Assembly (NCBI GenBank): GCA_018713305.1
Contig: DVFI01000151.1
Coordinates: 1 to 49,319, forward strand
Reading direction: 5' to 3'
DNA from: Candidatus Avichristensenella intestinipullorum
GTDB taxonomy: Bacteria; Bacillota; Clostridia; Christensenellales; Aristaeellaceae
Length of the DNA: 49,319 nt
Shown: one piece after another, positions 34,288 to 42,786 of the stretch
Position numbering within the stretch: position 1 is the first letter of the stretch
How the letters are laid out: every line of letters starts with the position of its first letter
Position numbers and translations under genes: made by a program
Notes under the pieces: generated by a model
Databases searched by the model: none
The model's input: only the letters and a program-made list of their open reading frames with translations
What the model was told of the DNA's origin: nothing

Positions 34288-34331
34288 GATATGGGCGCCT
34301 GCTGTGTGCAGGGGCAAAGGAGGGATATCGG

Positions 34332-34913
34332 ATGAAAAAACAATGGAACGTGCTTGTATGCCTGGTATTGGCGCTGGCCCTGCTCATCCCTGCGGCGCTC
34401 GCGGAGGAAATCCCCGACCTCAAGGACGACTTTTATGAGGCCGTAAACGCCGAATGACTGGCGGAGACGGAGATTCCCCCGGATGCCGCGTCGGTGGATG
34501 CGTTCAGCCAGATGGAGGACAAGGTGCAGGAAACGCTGATGGCCGATTTCCAGGCCATGCTCAACGGCGAAAAGGACGTGCCGGAGGAGCTGACGGATTT
34601 TATCGAGTTCTACCGGCTGGCGGCGGACTATGAGACCCGCGACGCGCTGGGCGCGGAGCCGCTCCTGCCCTATCTGGAGCGGATTGAGGGCCTGGAGAGC
34701 CTGGAGGAATTCTTCTTCGGCTGGGCGCGCACCTGGCGGCAGAAGATGATTCCGGCATACGCCGCCCAGCTGCTCACCCTGGACGTGCACGCGCCCAACA
34801 AGCTGCGTGCCAACATCCAGCTGCAGAACATGGACGATTTTTTTACCACCTTCGGCATCGAGGAGGGCGACGGCATGTACCGCGCGCCCGAAGACCGCGT
34901 GTCCATCTGGTAA
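34332..34913 (+). pseudogene. Remnant of a secreted M13-family (PepO-like) metallopeptidase
   Basis: The frame opens with a signal peptide (MKKQWNVLVCLVLALALLIP then AALA-EE) and DDFYEAVNAE. Codon 42 is then TGA (34455-34457), exactly where M13 peptidases have the conserved Trp of VNxEWL. The same frame continues as LAETEIPPD and so on to 34913. At around residue 120 the N-terminal lobe sequence passes straight into the family's C-terminal end (GWARTWRQ, LDVHAPNKLRANIQLQNM, EGDGMYRAPEDRVSIW). About 480 residues, including HExxH and the ExxxD glutamate, are missing. The intact family is about 650-700 residues. Two independent lesions make it inactive. A terminator follows immediately. Confidence 0.85.
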
Positions 34914-34930
34914 AGCGGCCCGCTTCCTTA

Positions 34931-34962
34931 TCCCCCGGACAAAGCCGTCCGGGGGATTTTTT
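34931..34962 (+). terminator. Intrinsic terminator
   Basis: TCCCCCGGAC (34931-34940) pairs with GTCCGGGGGA (34947-34956), and the stem is followed by TTTTTT (34957-34962). It lies 18 bases after the stop of the peptidase remnant. Confidence 0.85.
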
Positions 34963-35013
34963 GCGCGGCGCGCTTGACGGCGCGCCCATGCGCGGGGCCC
35001 TTTCCGGGCCGCG

Positions 35014-36087
35014 CTATGCCCGGCGCATGTCCGCCAGCGCCTCAGCGATGGCTTCGGCGGTGGGCGGACAGCCCGTCACGCAGCGCGCCGCGCCGCGGCA
35101 GCAGCGGCCCACGCCAAGCCCTTTCATGGTCTTTCCCTGCCAGCCCTGGCCGATGTAGACAGGCAGGCCCGGAGGGCCCGCGCGATGCAGGGCGCGCACG
35201 AGGGCGGCAAAGCAGGCCGAACAGGCCTTGTCCTCCCGCACGCTGCGCGTGAGGCGGGCCACCACGCCGCCGGGGCGGGGACAGGCCGCTGCCTCGCCGG
35301 GGCGGTTGAGCTCCACCAGCTCCGCAGCCGACCAGTCTGCGCTGCCGCCGCCAAATTGCCCGGCCATCTCGATGTAGGGCACCTCCGCGGGGGAAAGCCC
35401 CATCAGTGCGCGCCCGTAGGCGTCCACCTGCACGGCGTCCGTGCCCAGATACATGCGGTTCGTGTGCACGGGCGTGCCGCCCTCCTCAAAATCCAAATCG
35501 CCGCAGATGCTGTCCACCACGATGAGGCGCGGCTTCAGCGCCGCCCCCAGCGCGGCAATGGGCTTTTGCAGGCCCATGGCGTGGAAGCGCCGCTTTTCCC
35601 TGTCCGGCAGGCAGCCCTTGAGGTTCTTCAGCGCGCAGGTCATCGCCGTCTGACAATGCCCCTTGAGCACGGGCAAATCCACCAGCAGTCCCGCGTCCAG
35701 CGCCCGGCAGCAGACCTCGATATCGCCGATGGCCGTCCTGAGCGGACGGGTGGCGTCCCGCTTCAAATCGTAAAAGGGCACGCCGGCGGCCTGACATACC
35801 TTGTCGTAGCCCGCCCGGCGCATGGCGCTCATGGTTTCCGCCCCCACCCAACTGCTCTCTATCACGCTCAGCTCCCGGACGCCGTGGCTGCGGAAATACG
35901 CGATGCAGCCGCTGAGCACGCCGGCATGCGTGGTCGCTCCGTTCTCCGGCGACCCGGCGACGACCAGATTGGGCTTCAGCGCCACGCTGCCGCCCTGCGG
36001 CACCAGACGGATGGCGTCCGCCGCCTCCAACAGTTTCACGGTCATGGCGTGGGCATCCTGTCCGTAGATTTGATATATCTTTCCCAT
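35014..36087 (-). CDS. DUF362 protein (putative Fe-S centre protein)
   Basis: A 357-residue DUF362 protein. The core has LKPNLVVAGSPENGATTHAGVL, ELSVIESSWVGAETM, LDAGLLVDLPVLKGHCQTAMTCALKNLKGCLP and LIVVDSICGDLDFEEGG, all typical of the family. The C-terminus is cysteine-rich (CSACFAALVRAL, then RCCRGAARCVTGCPPTAEAI) and may bind an iron-sulfur cluster, although the usual CxxCxxC ferredoxin pattern is not intact. AAAGGAG lies five bases before ATG 36087; the longer open frame upstream has no start signal. The function is not established; members are suspected of redox or tRNA-related roles. It stands alone, convergent to the M13 remnant. Confidence 0.8.
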   Translation of the reverse strand: MGKIYQIYGQDAHAMTVKLLEAADAIRLVPQGGSVALKPNLVVAGSPENGATTHAGVLSGCIAYFRSHGVRELSVIESSWVGAETMSAMRRAGYDKVCQAAGVPFYDLKRDATRPLRTAIGDIEVCCRALDAGLLVDLPVLKGHCQTAMTCALKNLKGCLPDREKRRFHAMGLQKPIAALGAALKPRLIVVDSICGDLDFEEGGTPVHTNRMYLGTDAVQVDAYGRALMGLSPAEVPYIEMAGQFGGGSADWSAAELVELNRPGEAAACPRPGGVVARLTRSVREDKACSACFAALVRALHRAGPPGLPVYIGQGWQGKTMKGLGVGRCCRGAARCVTGCPPTAEAIAEALADMRRA

Positions 36088-36364
36088 ATCGCTCCTTTGC
36101 GGGCGGCGCCGTCCGGCCTCAAGAGGGGCGCGCCCGCCTCTCCCGGAAGATACCCTGGGTATTCGCCTCCGGGGCCCCGCGTTCCTGCCGATGGCAGCGT
36201 CATCGCGGCGCTCTCCGACGGGCGTTGCTCCGCCGCGGACAACGCGCGGCGTATCGGCAAAGAGGGCGCATATCTGCGGGGATGCAGGAAGGGGAGGCAG
36301 CCCTCCAAGCCTCCCCAATGGGTCTTTCGACGGTCTGAAGCCTTGCGCAGCGGGCCGGCGGCCG
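36088..36364. repeat. Spacer containing a dispersed palindromic repeat
   Basis: No gene is seen here. GGGGAGGC (about 36288-36295) pairs with GCCTCCCC (about 36309-36317). The segment 36301-36321 (CCCTCCAAGCCTCCCCAATGG) recurs at 49212-49232 with two mismatches. TCGACGGTCTGAA at 36327-36339 is the exact reverse complement of 49022-49034. GAAGCCTTGCGCAGC at 36337-36351 equals 17-31. The spacer therefore holds rearranged pieces of the same composite repeat found at both ends of the window. Confidence 0.65.
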
Positions 36365-37311
36365 CTACAGCGACCAGCCGATGGCGCTGGCGCGCTGCAG
36401 CCAGAAGCGGCGGTAGAGGCCCTCCTGCCCGATGAGCTGGGCGTGCGTGCCCTGCTGGACGATGCGGCCCCGGTCCATGACCACAATCTGCTGCGCATCG
36501 CGCACGGTGGTCAGCCGGTGGGCAATGGAGAGGAGCGTCTTTCCCCGGGTCAGCTCCCGGATGGCGGCCAGCAGGGCATGCTCGTTTTCCGGGTCGACGC
36601 TGCTGGTGGCCTCGTCCAGAATCACGATGGGCGCGTCTTTGAGGATGGCCCGGGCGATGGAAATGCGCTGCTTCTCGCCGCCCGAGAGCGTGGAGCCGCC
36701 TTCGCCAATTACGGTGTTGTAGCCGTTTGGCAGAGCCTGGATAAACTCATGGCAGCGCGCCTTTTTCGCCGCCTCCACCATCTGTTCATACGTGGCGGAG
36801 GGATTGCCGAAGCGGATGTTGTTTTCCACGGTGTCATGGAACAAATAGACGTTTTGAAATACCATGGTGATGTTTTTCAGCAGGCTGTCGGCCGTATACT
36901 CCTTCACATCGCAGCCGCCGAGCAGCACCTGCCCTTCCTGCACGTCCCAGAACCGGGCGATGAGGTTGCACAGGGTGGTCTTGCCGGAGCCGGAAGGGCC
37001 TACGATGGCGCAGGTCGTGCCCTCGGGAATCTTCAGCGACACATGGTCGATGACGCGGTGCCCGCCGCCGTAGGAAAAGGATACGTCCCGCAGCTCGATG
37101 TCGCAATGCTCCGGCGCCATGTCCCTGTCCGTGTTGTCCAGGCTGGGGATATTGGTCACGGCCTCCAACCGGTCCAGCTCCGTGGCAATCTTCTTGGAAA
37201 GGAAAGCGCCGTCGCCCATGCTCTCCATCTCGGAAAAGAGGATGAAGGCCGCTAAATGTACTTTTTCGCCCTGCCCGCGAGGGACAAAAGCCTTCGGAAC
37301 GTCCGCAGCAT
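36365..37311 (-). pseudogene. ABC exporter half, membrane domain deleted
   Basis: From ATG 37311, one base after the stop of the partner gene, the frame gives MLRTFRRLLSLAGRAKKYI and then TAG (37252-37254). After a frame change the sequence resumes as AAFILFSEMESMGDGAFLSKK, the end of TM6 and its linker, and continues into a complete ATPase domain. That domain has Walker A GPSGSGKTT, Q-loop VFQNVYLF, signature LSGGEKQR, Walker B IVILDEATS and the H-loop AHRL. About 270 codons covering essentially all six membrane helices are missing. A free ATPase could be made from ATG 37228, but it cannot form a transporter alone. The original gene was half of a heterodimeric exporter. Confidence 0.8.
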
Positions 37312-37312
37312 C

Positions 37313-38977
37313 CTACATCGCCTCCGTTTCGTCCGCGCTGTCCGCGGCGCTGATGTGCTGTTCCCAGAGTTTCCGATAGAGCGGGCAGCCCTCCAGCAGG
37401 TCCGGATGCTTTCCCCGGCCGATGAGCCTGCCCCCGTCGATGACCAGTATCTGGTTGGCGTTTCGTATGGTGGAAAGCCTGTGGGCGACCACGATGAGCG
37501 TTTTTTCCCGCACCAGCCGGCTGATGGCCTCCTGAATCTGCGCTTCGCTCTCGGGGTCGGCGTAGGCCGTGGCCTCGTCGAGGATAATCGCCGAGGCGGG
37601 CTTGAGCATGGCCCGGGCGATGGTAATGCGCTGCCGCTCCCCGCCGGAGAGCAGGTCGCCCGCGTCTCCGGCGAGCGTATCGTAGCCCTTCGGAAGCGCC
37701 GCGATAAACTCGTGGCAGTTGGCGGCCCGGGCGGCCCGTTCCACCTCCCGGTCGTCGGCGTCGGGCTTGCCCAGGCGGATGTTCTCCCGGATGGACAGGT
37801 CAAACAGGAAGTTGTCCTGCGCCACATAGCTCACCTCGCCCATGAGCTGGTCAAAGGGCATGTCGCGTATATCCACGCCGCCGAAGGACACCGTTCCCTC
37901 TGTGGCGTCCCAGAAGCCCGCCATCAGCTTTGCGACGGTGCTCTTGCCCGAGCCGGAGGGCCCGACGATGGCGGTGACCTGCCCGGGCGCTGCGGTAAAG
38001 CTCATGTCGCGGAGCACCTGTGTCTCCCCGTCGTAGGAAAAGCCTACGCCTTCAAAGCGGAACGCGCGCTCGCCCAGCCGTGCGGGCTGCTGCGGCCTGT
38101 GCTGCTCGGGGGTGGCAAGGAAGTCCTGAATGGGCTTGAGGTTTGCCGCCATGTAGGTGAGCTGCTCCAGCCCAAAGCCGAATTTCATGAGCCCCGGCAT
38201 GAAGCCGATGGAAAGGATGACGCAGGCCAGAAAGATGGGCAGCTCCAGGCTGCCGGTCATGTAAAGGTACGTGCCCAGGGGCAGTGTTCCCAGCAGCGTG
38301 GAGGGCAGCACCGCCTTGAATCCCGCCATCCAGAACCAGCACTGCTTCCACCAGGCCAGCATGCTGTCATGGAAAAAGCGCACCGAATCGGCGAAGTGGC
38401 CGAAGCTCCTGCGTCCCTGACCGAAGGCCTTGACGACCTGTATGCCGCCCACATACTCCACCAGAGCGGCGTTCATTTCGTTGCCGGAGCGCAGATAGGT
38501 GGCCATTTTTTCTCCGTATCCATGCATCATCCCGACCATGAAGACGAGACTTACCGGCACGGTGACAAAACAGGCAAGCCCCATGCGCCAGTCCATGGCG
38601 AAGACCAGCGCGATGCTCAACAGCGGCGCGGAAAGATTCGAGGGGAACTCCGGCACCATGTGGGCGATGATGTCCTCCAGACGGCCCACGTTGTCCACCA
38701 GCAGGGTCTTAAAGGTCCCCGACGGGGTTTCCAGCATGACGCCCATGGGAACCCGGGCCATCTTGTCCGCCAGGGCGAAGCGGATGTTTTTGAGGATGGT
38801 GAAGGATATGCCATGGCTGCGCATGCTCGAAGCGCCCGTGAGCCATGCCCGCAGACACATGCACAGCGCTGCGCTCAGGGCGACCAGCGCCAGCAAGACC
38901 GACAGCGTCATGCGCCCTTTGGCCTCTCCCGCAAAGGAGAAGAGGGCCCTGAGGGCATTTTGTTTGTCCGCTTTCAA
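37313..38977 (-). CDS. ABC exporter half-transporter, apparently shortened in TM1-TM2
   Basis: A 554-residue half-transporter with an N-terminal membrane domain and an ATPase domain (Walker A GPSGSGKST, signature LSGGERQR, Walker B AIILDEATA, H-loop AHRLS). The first helix, MTLSVLLALVALSAAL, runs directly into CMCLRAWLTGASSM and then SFTILKNIRFALADKMARVP. In relatives the latter follows TM2 after a further roughly 45 residues, so an in-frame deletion probably removed the end of TM1 and the start of TM2. TTG 38977 is preceded by AGAGAGG at good spacing, whereas GTG 38986 overlaps it. The partner half is broken, so the pump is probably non-functional. The TetR-type regulator lies upstream. Confidence 0.7.
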   Translation of the reverse strand: MKADKQNALRALFSFAGEAKGRMTLSVLLALVALSAALCMCLRAWLTGASSMRSHGISFTILKNIRFALADKMARVPMGVMLETPSGTFKTLLVDNVGRLEDIIAHMVPEFPSNLSAPLLSIALVFAMDWRMGLACFVTVPVSLVFMVGMMHGYGEKMATYLRSGNEMNAALVEYVGGIQVVKAFGQGRRSFGHFADSVRFFHDSMLAWWKQCWFWMAGFKAVLPSTLLGTLPLGTYLYMTGSLELPIFLACVILSIGFMPGLMKFGFGLEQLTYMAANLKPIQDFLATPEQHRPQQPARLGERAFRFEGVGFSYDGETQVLRDMSFTAAPGQVTAIVGPSGSGKSTVAKLMAGFWDATEGTVSFGGVDIRDMPFDQLMGEVSYVAQDNFLFDLSIRENIRLGKPDADDREVERAARAANCHEFIAALPKGYDTLAGDAGDLLSGGERQRITIARAMLKPASAIILDEATAYADPESEAQIQEAISRLVREKTLIVVAHRLSTIRNANQILVIDGGRLIGRGKHPDLLEGCPLYRKLWEQHISAADSADETEAM

Positions 38978-38996
38978 CGATTGCACCTCTCTATAC

Positions 38997-39012
38997 GTTA
39001 GAAATAACTAAC
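38997..39012. promoter_or_regulatory. Candidate TetR operator before the exporter genes
   Basis: GTTAG (38997-39001) and CTAAC (39008-39012) form an inverted repeat with a six-base AAATAA spacer, just upstream of the exporter start. The arms match the palindrome GTTAGCTAAC at the tetR promoter, so both are likely to bind the adjacent regulator. Confidence 0.55.
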
Positions 39013-39020
39013 TTCCGGGC

Positions 39021-39046
39021 AAAAAAACGGGGCCGTTCACAGCCCC
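39021..39046 (-). terminator. Terminator overlapping the tetR stop
   Basis: On the minus strand GGGGC (39046-39042) pairs with GCCCC (39033-39029) around an eight-base loop that includes the tetR stop codon, and TTTTTTT follows. With a 5-bp stem it may be leaky, which would allow read-through into the exporter genes, since these have no clear promoter of their own. Confidence 0.65.
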
Positions 39047-39651
39047 AGAAGGGCCCGCCAGCCGGGGACAAAGAAGCGATGCAGCGTGTCCAGATAGTGC
39101 CTGGCCTCCTGTTTGGTAAAGTCATGGACCACCACCTCGAACATGGCGTTGGTGTAGGCGGTCATCAGAAGATGCAGCTCCTTGGGCTCCACCTCCCGCA
39201 CCGGCACGCCGCGTTTGCGGGCGGCCTCCATGTAGGCCAGCGTCTCCTGCTGCTCCAGCGTGGCCACGTCGTGGAGAAACCAGGCGTATTTCGTACCCGC
39301 GCTTTTGCACAGCAGCAGCTTGTAGGCGTCGAAGTAGGCGTAGACGTGGTCAACCATCAGGCGCAACTCGTTCTCTGCGTCCCACATGGCGTCCAGATTT
39401 CCCGCCTCCAGAAAGGCGTAGTCCGCCTTGCGGGTCTGGGCGCAGTAACGCCTCATCTCCTTCAGTGCCGGCTCCACCAGCGCGGAAAACATGGCTTCTT
39501 TGTCGACAAAATGCCGGTACAGCCCCGCCGCGGTCAGTCCCGCCTCGTCGGCGATTTCCCGCATGGTGGCCTTCTCGAAACCCTTCTCCAGAAAGACCCT
39601 GCGGGCTGCGGGCAGAATCCGCTCGAGCGTCTCCGCCTTGTCCCTTGGCAT
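39037..39651 (-). CDS. TetR/AcrR-family transcriptional regulator
   Basis: A 204-residue regulator with the N-terminal TetR helix-turn-helix (ILPAARRVFLEKGFEKATMREIADEAGLTAAGLYRHFVDKEAMF, residues about 13-56). A helical ligand-binding domain follows that contains aromatic and cysteine residues (YAYFDAYKLLLCKSAGTKYAWF). The start is ATG 39651 with GGAGG seven bases upstream; the TTG at 39675 is not needed. It probably represses itself and the exporter genes downstream through GTTAG/CTAAC inverted repeats. The regulator is intact although the exporter it controls is decayed. Confidence 0.88.
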   Translation of the reverse strand: MPRDKAETLERILPAARRVFLEKGFEKATMREIADEAGLTAAGLYRHFVDKEAMFSALVEPALKEMRRYCAQTRKADYAFLEAGNLDAMWDAENELRLMVDHVYAYFDAYKLLLCKSAGTKYAWFLHDVATLEQQETLAYMEAARKRGVPVREVEPKELHLLMTAYTNAMFEVVVHDFTKQEARHYLDTLHRFFVPGWRALLGL

Positions 39652-39676
39652 GTGCCCACCTCCGTCAGTGAACAAC

Positions 39677-39724
39677 GTTAGCTAACAACATTCGCATTAT
39701 AGCACCGGCGTCTCCTCCTGTCAA
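39677..39724 (-). promoter_or_regulatory. tetR promoter with overlapping operator
   Basis: On the minus strand TTGACA (39724-39719) and TATAAT (39701-39696) are exactly 17 bases apart, a perfect consensus. The palindrome GTTAGCTAAC lies at 39677-39686, just after the expected start of transcription near 39689, the typical position of an autorepressor site. Confidence 0.8.
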
Positions 39725-39923
39725 GCCGGGGCCTTCCGGCCCTGGACAGCCCGGCATGTCGCCGCGGCTGGAGACGGAGATGCCCGGCGACCACGCCTCC
39801 GGCTCCGCCCTGGCATCGCTGGCCGAAACATGCGGCAGGGATGCATGAGGCGGCGGCCATGGGCGCGGTTCCGGGCATGTCGGCCCCGGACCGGCAAGGG
39901 CCCGACGCCTCTTCCTTTTTCCT
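39725..39923. other. Spacer between tetR promoter and GH2 gene end
   Basis: This 199-base GC-rich spacer contains no credible gene. Short inverted repeats such as GGGGCC-TTCC-GGCCCT near 39730 are present. No clear terminator for the glycosidase was found. Confidence 0.5.
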
Positions 39924-42548
39924 TCAGGAAAGCCGCACCAGCAGCCCGTGCGCGTAGCGCCCGCACCGGCGGCCATACAGGGACAGGCCGCCGGGGCCGG
40001 CGACGCACAGCGTCAGCGTAAAGCCGCCCCGTGCCGTGATGCCCGGCACAAGCCGGCTGGGCAGCGGCAGGACAATTTGCTCGCCGTAGGAGCCCGCGTC
40101 CTCCAGCCGCCGGCGCTCGCCCTGCGCGTGCCAGGAAAGCACGCCCCGGCTGTCGGCCCAGTCGTTTTCGAGCCGGCGCGTGCCAATGCACACGTCGTCC
40201 ACAAGAATTTCGACCTCCGTGGGGAAGCGCGTTTCGTCCGTCATCCAGCAGGAATTGGCGAAGGCGCCGCGGTCTGCCTGATAGCCCAGCATATAGCTCA
40301 GCCCTTCCACGGGCGGCGTTTGCCCGTGGAGATGATAGCTCAGAACGCGCCGGGCCCCCGCTTCCATATATAGCGTCAGACCGTCCGGCGCGCAGCCCCC
40401 GGGCAGGCGCACGTCGTAGCGCACCCGACCGCTGCCGCCAAGACAGAGCTTCTCGCCCTCCATGGCCGTCGATACCGGGAAAAAGCCTTCCGCCCGCCCT
40501 TCCCGCACCGGCACTTCCAGCCAGCCCTCGCCCAGCGGCGCGCGCACGTCAAAGGTGGTGAAATTGCGCGAGAGAACGGAGCCGTCCCGGCCCGTCAGGT
40601 AGGCGGACAGCACGGCCACGGCGTTTTCCGACGGCATGCGGAGCCGCAGCGTCTCCAGCGCCGTCACCCCCGGTCCGGCGTCGGGAACCGCGACGCTGCC
40701 GGAGCCGTCGAGCACGCGGCCGTCCGGCCCGTCGTGCCACAGCTCCCAACGCACATGCGCCCCGTGCAGGGAGGAGGCGGAAAGATGGGACAGCACCAGC
40801 GGCGTTTCCGCCGTCTCCCCGGCGCGCACCGTGCGGCAGGGCGGGCAGTCCATGGCCACCATATCCGGCGCGTGCAAATCGCGCAGCGTCATGCCCCGGC
40901 AAAACGCCTGATAGCCAAAGTCCTTGTCGGTGTTATCGATGCGGTAGTATCCGTTGAATTCGTTGACGACGTCGTGCAGCTCCGTAAAGACAAAACCGCA
41001 CAGCTTTTCCTGCAGCCTAAACTCGTTGAGCATGTAGTGGTACTGCCACGCCAGGTCGCTGTCGCCCGCGGAACCGTCCACGCCCCAGACCATGCCGCAT
41101 TCGCTGTTGAGCAGCGGCGCGCCGTTTTGCCGGTTGCCGCCGATGAAGTTGAAATCCGAGCCGGGGAACGTCTTTTCCACCACCTCGCGCACATGGCGGC
41201 GCAGGGTTTCATAGCCGTGCAGGTAGAAATGCCAGGTATTCAGGTCGGTTTCCACATGGTCGTAGCGGCAGGCGGAGTTGTCCTCTATCAGGCGCGTCGG
41301 GTCATGGGCCCGGGCGCTGCGGTAGATGTCCCGCACCCATGCCTGCGTTTGGGGCGTGTACACGCGCGCGTCCCCCTTGCCGTCCAGCAGGCCCCAGCTT
41401 TCGTTGAACATCACCCAGGAGAAGATGGAAGGATGGTTGAAGTCGCGGTCAAAGATGGCGCGCCACTGTCCCTCGTAGGCGGCCCGCGCCTTTTCCTCCG
41501 GCGGCCCCCAGAAGCAGGGGATGTCCGCCATGACCAGCACGCCCAGCTTGTCCAGCCAATACAGCCTGCGCGGGTCTTCAGCCTTGATATGCAGGCGCAC
41601 CATGTTCAGCCCCAGCCGCTTGACGCGCCAGGCTTCCTCGCGCATGTCGTCGTCCGTCGGATAGGTGAAATGGCCCAGCGGATGGTACGCCTGGTCGAGC
41701 ACGCCGTTGAGATAGACGGGGCGGCCGTTGAGCGCGATGTGGGAAAAATCGCGGCCCGGCGCGCGCACGGCGGCAATTTCCCGCACGCCGAAATAGGTTC
41801 CCACCGTATCCTCGCCCAGCGTCAGCGTGCCTTCGTACAGGAACGGGTCGTCCGGCAACCACAGGCGCGGGTTTTCCAGCGTCAGACAGAGCGAAGCGGT
41901 TCCGCCCGAGACGGCGGCGGACCAGGCGCGGCCCGCAAAGGCGGCGGTCAGCACGGTTCCCTCCGGCGCGTGCGCGCGTGCGGTCAGCTCCACGCGCCCG
42001 TCCCTGTGGGGAAGGAAACGGAAATCCTCCAGATATGCTTCCGGCCGCGCTTCCAGCCACACGCTCTGCCAGATGCCCTGGATGTCGCCATAGCCCTGTT
42101 TGCCGTAGGGCTGCCATGAAAGCCGGTCGTCCTGCGCGCGGACCTCCACCGTGTTTTCGCCCGGACGCCAGACGCCGCTGACATCCAGCGCAAAGGGCGT
42201 ATAGCCGCCCTCGTGGCTGCCGGCATGGACGCCGTTGACATACACGTCCGCCCGGTAGTCTACCGCGCCGAAGCACAGGAAAATCCGCCGGCCCGGCCGC
42301 TCGAAGCGAACGGAGCGGCGGTACCAGCCCACGCCGGCCTCGTCGCGCGCGACGCCGGACAGCGGGCACACCCAGGAAAAAGGCACGGTGATGCGCAGCG
42401 GATAGCAGTCGCGCGCACGGGCAAAATCGGCCTCCTGCGCTTCCTGACCTGCGGGAAAGAGCGCAAAGTCCCATTCGCCGTTGAGACAGAGCCAGTCATT
42501 GCGGATGCGGTCGGGGCGCGGAAATTCGCTGCGGGGAATGGCCGCCAT
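39924..42548 (-). CDS. Glycoside hydrolase family 2 enzyme
   Basis: An 874-residue cytoplasmic glycosidase of the beta-galactosidase/beta-glucuronidase family. A sugar-binding jelly-roll domain (about 10-170) includes GEWDFALFPAG, VPFSWVCPLSG and YVNGVHAGSHEGGYTPF. An immunoglobulin-like domain follows, then the TIM barrel (about 250-560) with acid/base E383 in MFNESWG and the probable nucleophile E483 in LLNSECGM. Extra C-terminal beta domains follow. The AGGAGG site is nine bases before ATG 42548; an upstream in-frame ATG lacks one. The specificity cannot be read from sequence. The gene is monocistronic with its own promoter and lies outside the operator-bearing island. Confidence 0.85.
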   Translation of the reverse strand: MAAIPRSEFPRPDRIRNDWLCLNGEWDFALFPAGQEAQEADFARARDCYPLRITVPFSWVCPLSGVARDEAGVGWYRRSVRFERPGRRIFLCFGAVDYRADVYVNGVHAGSHEGGYTPFALDVSGVWRPGENTVEVRAQDDRLSWQPYGKQGYGDIQGIWQSVWLEARPEAYLEDFRFLPHRDGRVELTARAHAPEGTVLTAAFAGRAWSAAVSGGTASLCLTLENPRLWLPDDPFLYEGTLTLGEDTVGTYFGVREIAAVRAPGRDFSHIALNGRPVYLNGVLDQAYHPLGHFTYPTDDDMREEAWRVKRLGLNMVRLHIKAEDPRRLYWLDKLGVLVMADIPCFWGPPEEKARAAYEGQWRAIFDRDFNHPSIFSWVMFNESWGLLDGKGDARVYTPQTQAWVRDIYRSARAHDPTRLIEDNSACRYDHVETDLNTWHFYLHGYETLRRHVREVVEKTFPGSDFNFIGGNRQNGAPLLNSECGMVWGVDGSAGDSDLAWQYHYMLNEFRLQEKLCGFVFTELHDVVNEFNGYYRIDNTDKDFGYQAFCRGMTLRDLHAPDMVAMDCPPCRTVRAGETAETPLVLSHLSASSLHGAHVRWELWHDGPDGRVLDGSGSVAVPDAGPGVTALETLRLRMPSENAVAVLSAYLTGRDGSVLSRNFTTFDVRAPLGEGWLEVPVREGRAEGFFPVSTAMEGEKLCLGGSGRVRYDVRLPGGCAPDGLTLYMEAGARRVLSYHLHGQTPPVEGLSYMLGYQADRGAFANSCWMTDETRFPTEVEILVDDVCIGTRRLENDWADSRGVLSWHAQGERRRLEDAGSYGEQIVLPLPSRLVPGITARGGFTLTLCVAGPGGLSLYGRRCGRYAHGLLVRLS

Positions 42549-42616
42549 AAAAAACAACCTCCTGTATGTCAGCATGCATGCCGCAGGCGGCATGGCGGGC
42601 GATGCCGTATGACGAT

Positions 42617-42645
42617 ATCATAGCCCAAAGGCGTCCGAACATCAA
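42617..42645 (-). promoter_or_regulatory. Promoter of the GH2 gene
   Basis: TTGATG (42645-42640) and TATGAT (42622-42617) on the minus strand are 17 bases apart, giving a leader of about 60 bases before ATG 42548. The remainder of the 238-base divergent spacer (to 42786) is AT-richer around 42700-42727, where a -10-like TATTAT for dgt may lie. I found no convincing -35 there. Confidence 0.6.
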
Positions 42646-42786
42646 GAGCATCGCGCGGACGGCGCAAACAATTCGCGTTTTTCGGCGTCCCGAAAAAGGG
42701 GTTTGTCTCTGATTTGTAGTATATTATGTCACGGGTTGCCGACGTGTATGACCCGCGGCCGATGGGCGCTGCAAAGGAGGAGCGTT

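Larger units (their letters stand above)
33997..34331. other. Intergenic spacer: terminator then promoter
   Basis: This 335-base gap contains no gene that I can support. The first 120 bases are GC-rich with short inverted repeats. The terminator at 34123-34196 and the promoter at 34259-34287, described separately, occupy the rest. Confidence 0.7.

Noticed and set aside
34455..34457. TGA as selenocysteine or a reassigned Trp codon
   Set aside because: No selenocysteine insertion hairpin is apparent directly downstream. The family has Trp at this position, and TGA is a normal stop for many genes in the window (for example yggT, dgt and dnaG), so a nonsense mutation in a remnant is simpler.
42703..42727. 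Promoter for dgt (TTGTCT and TATTAT)
   Set aside because: The two hexamers are only 13 bases apart, too close for a SigA promoter, so I do not list it as a feature.
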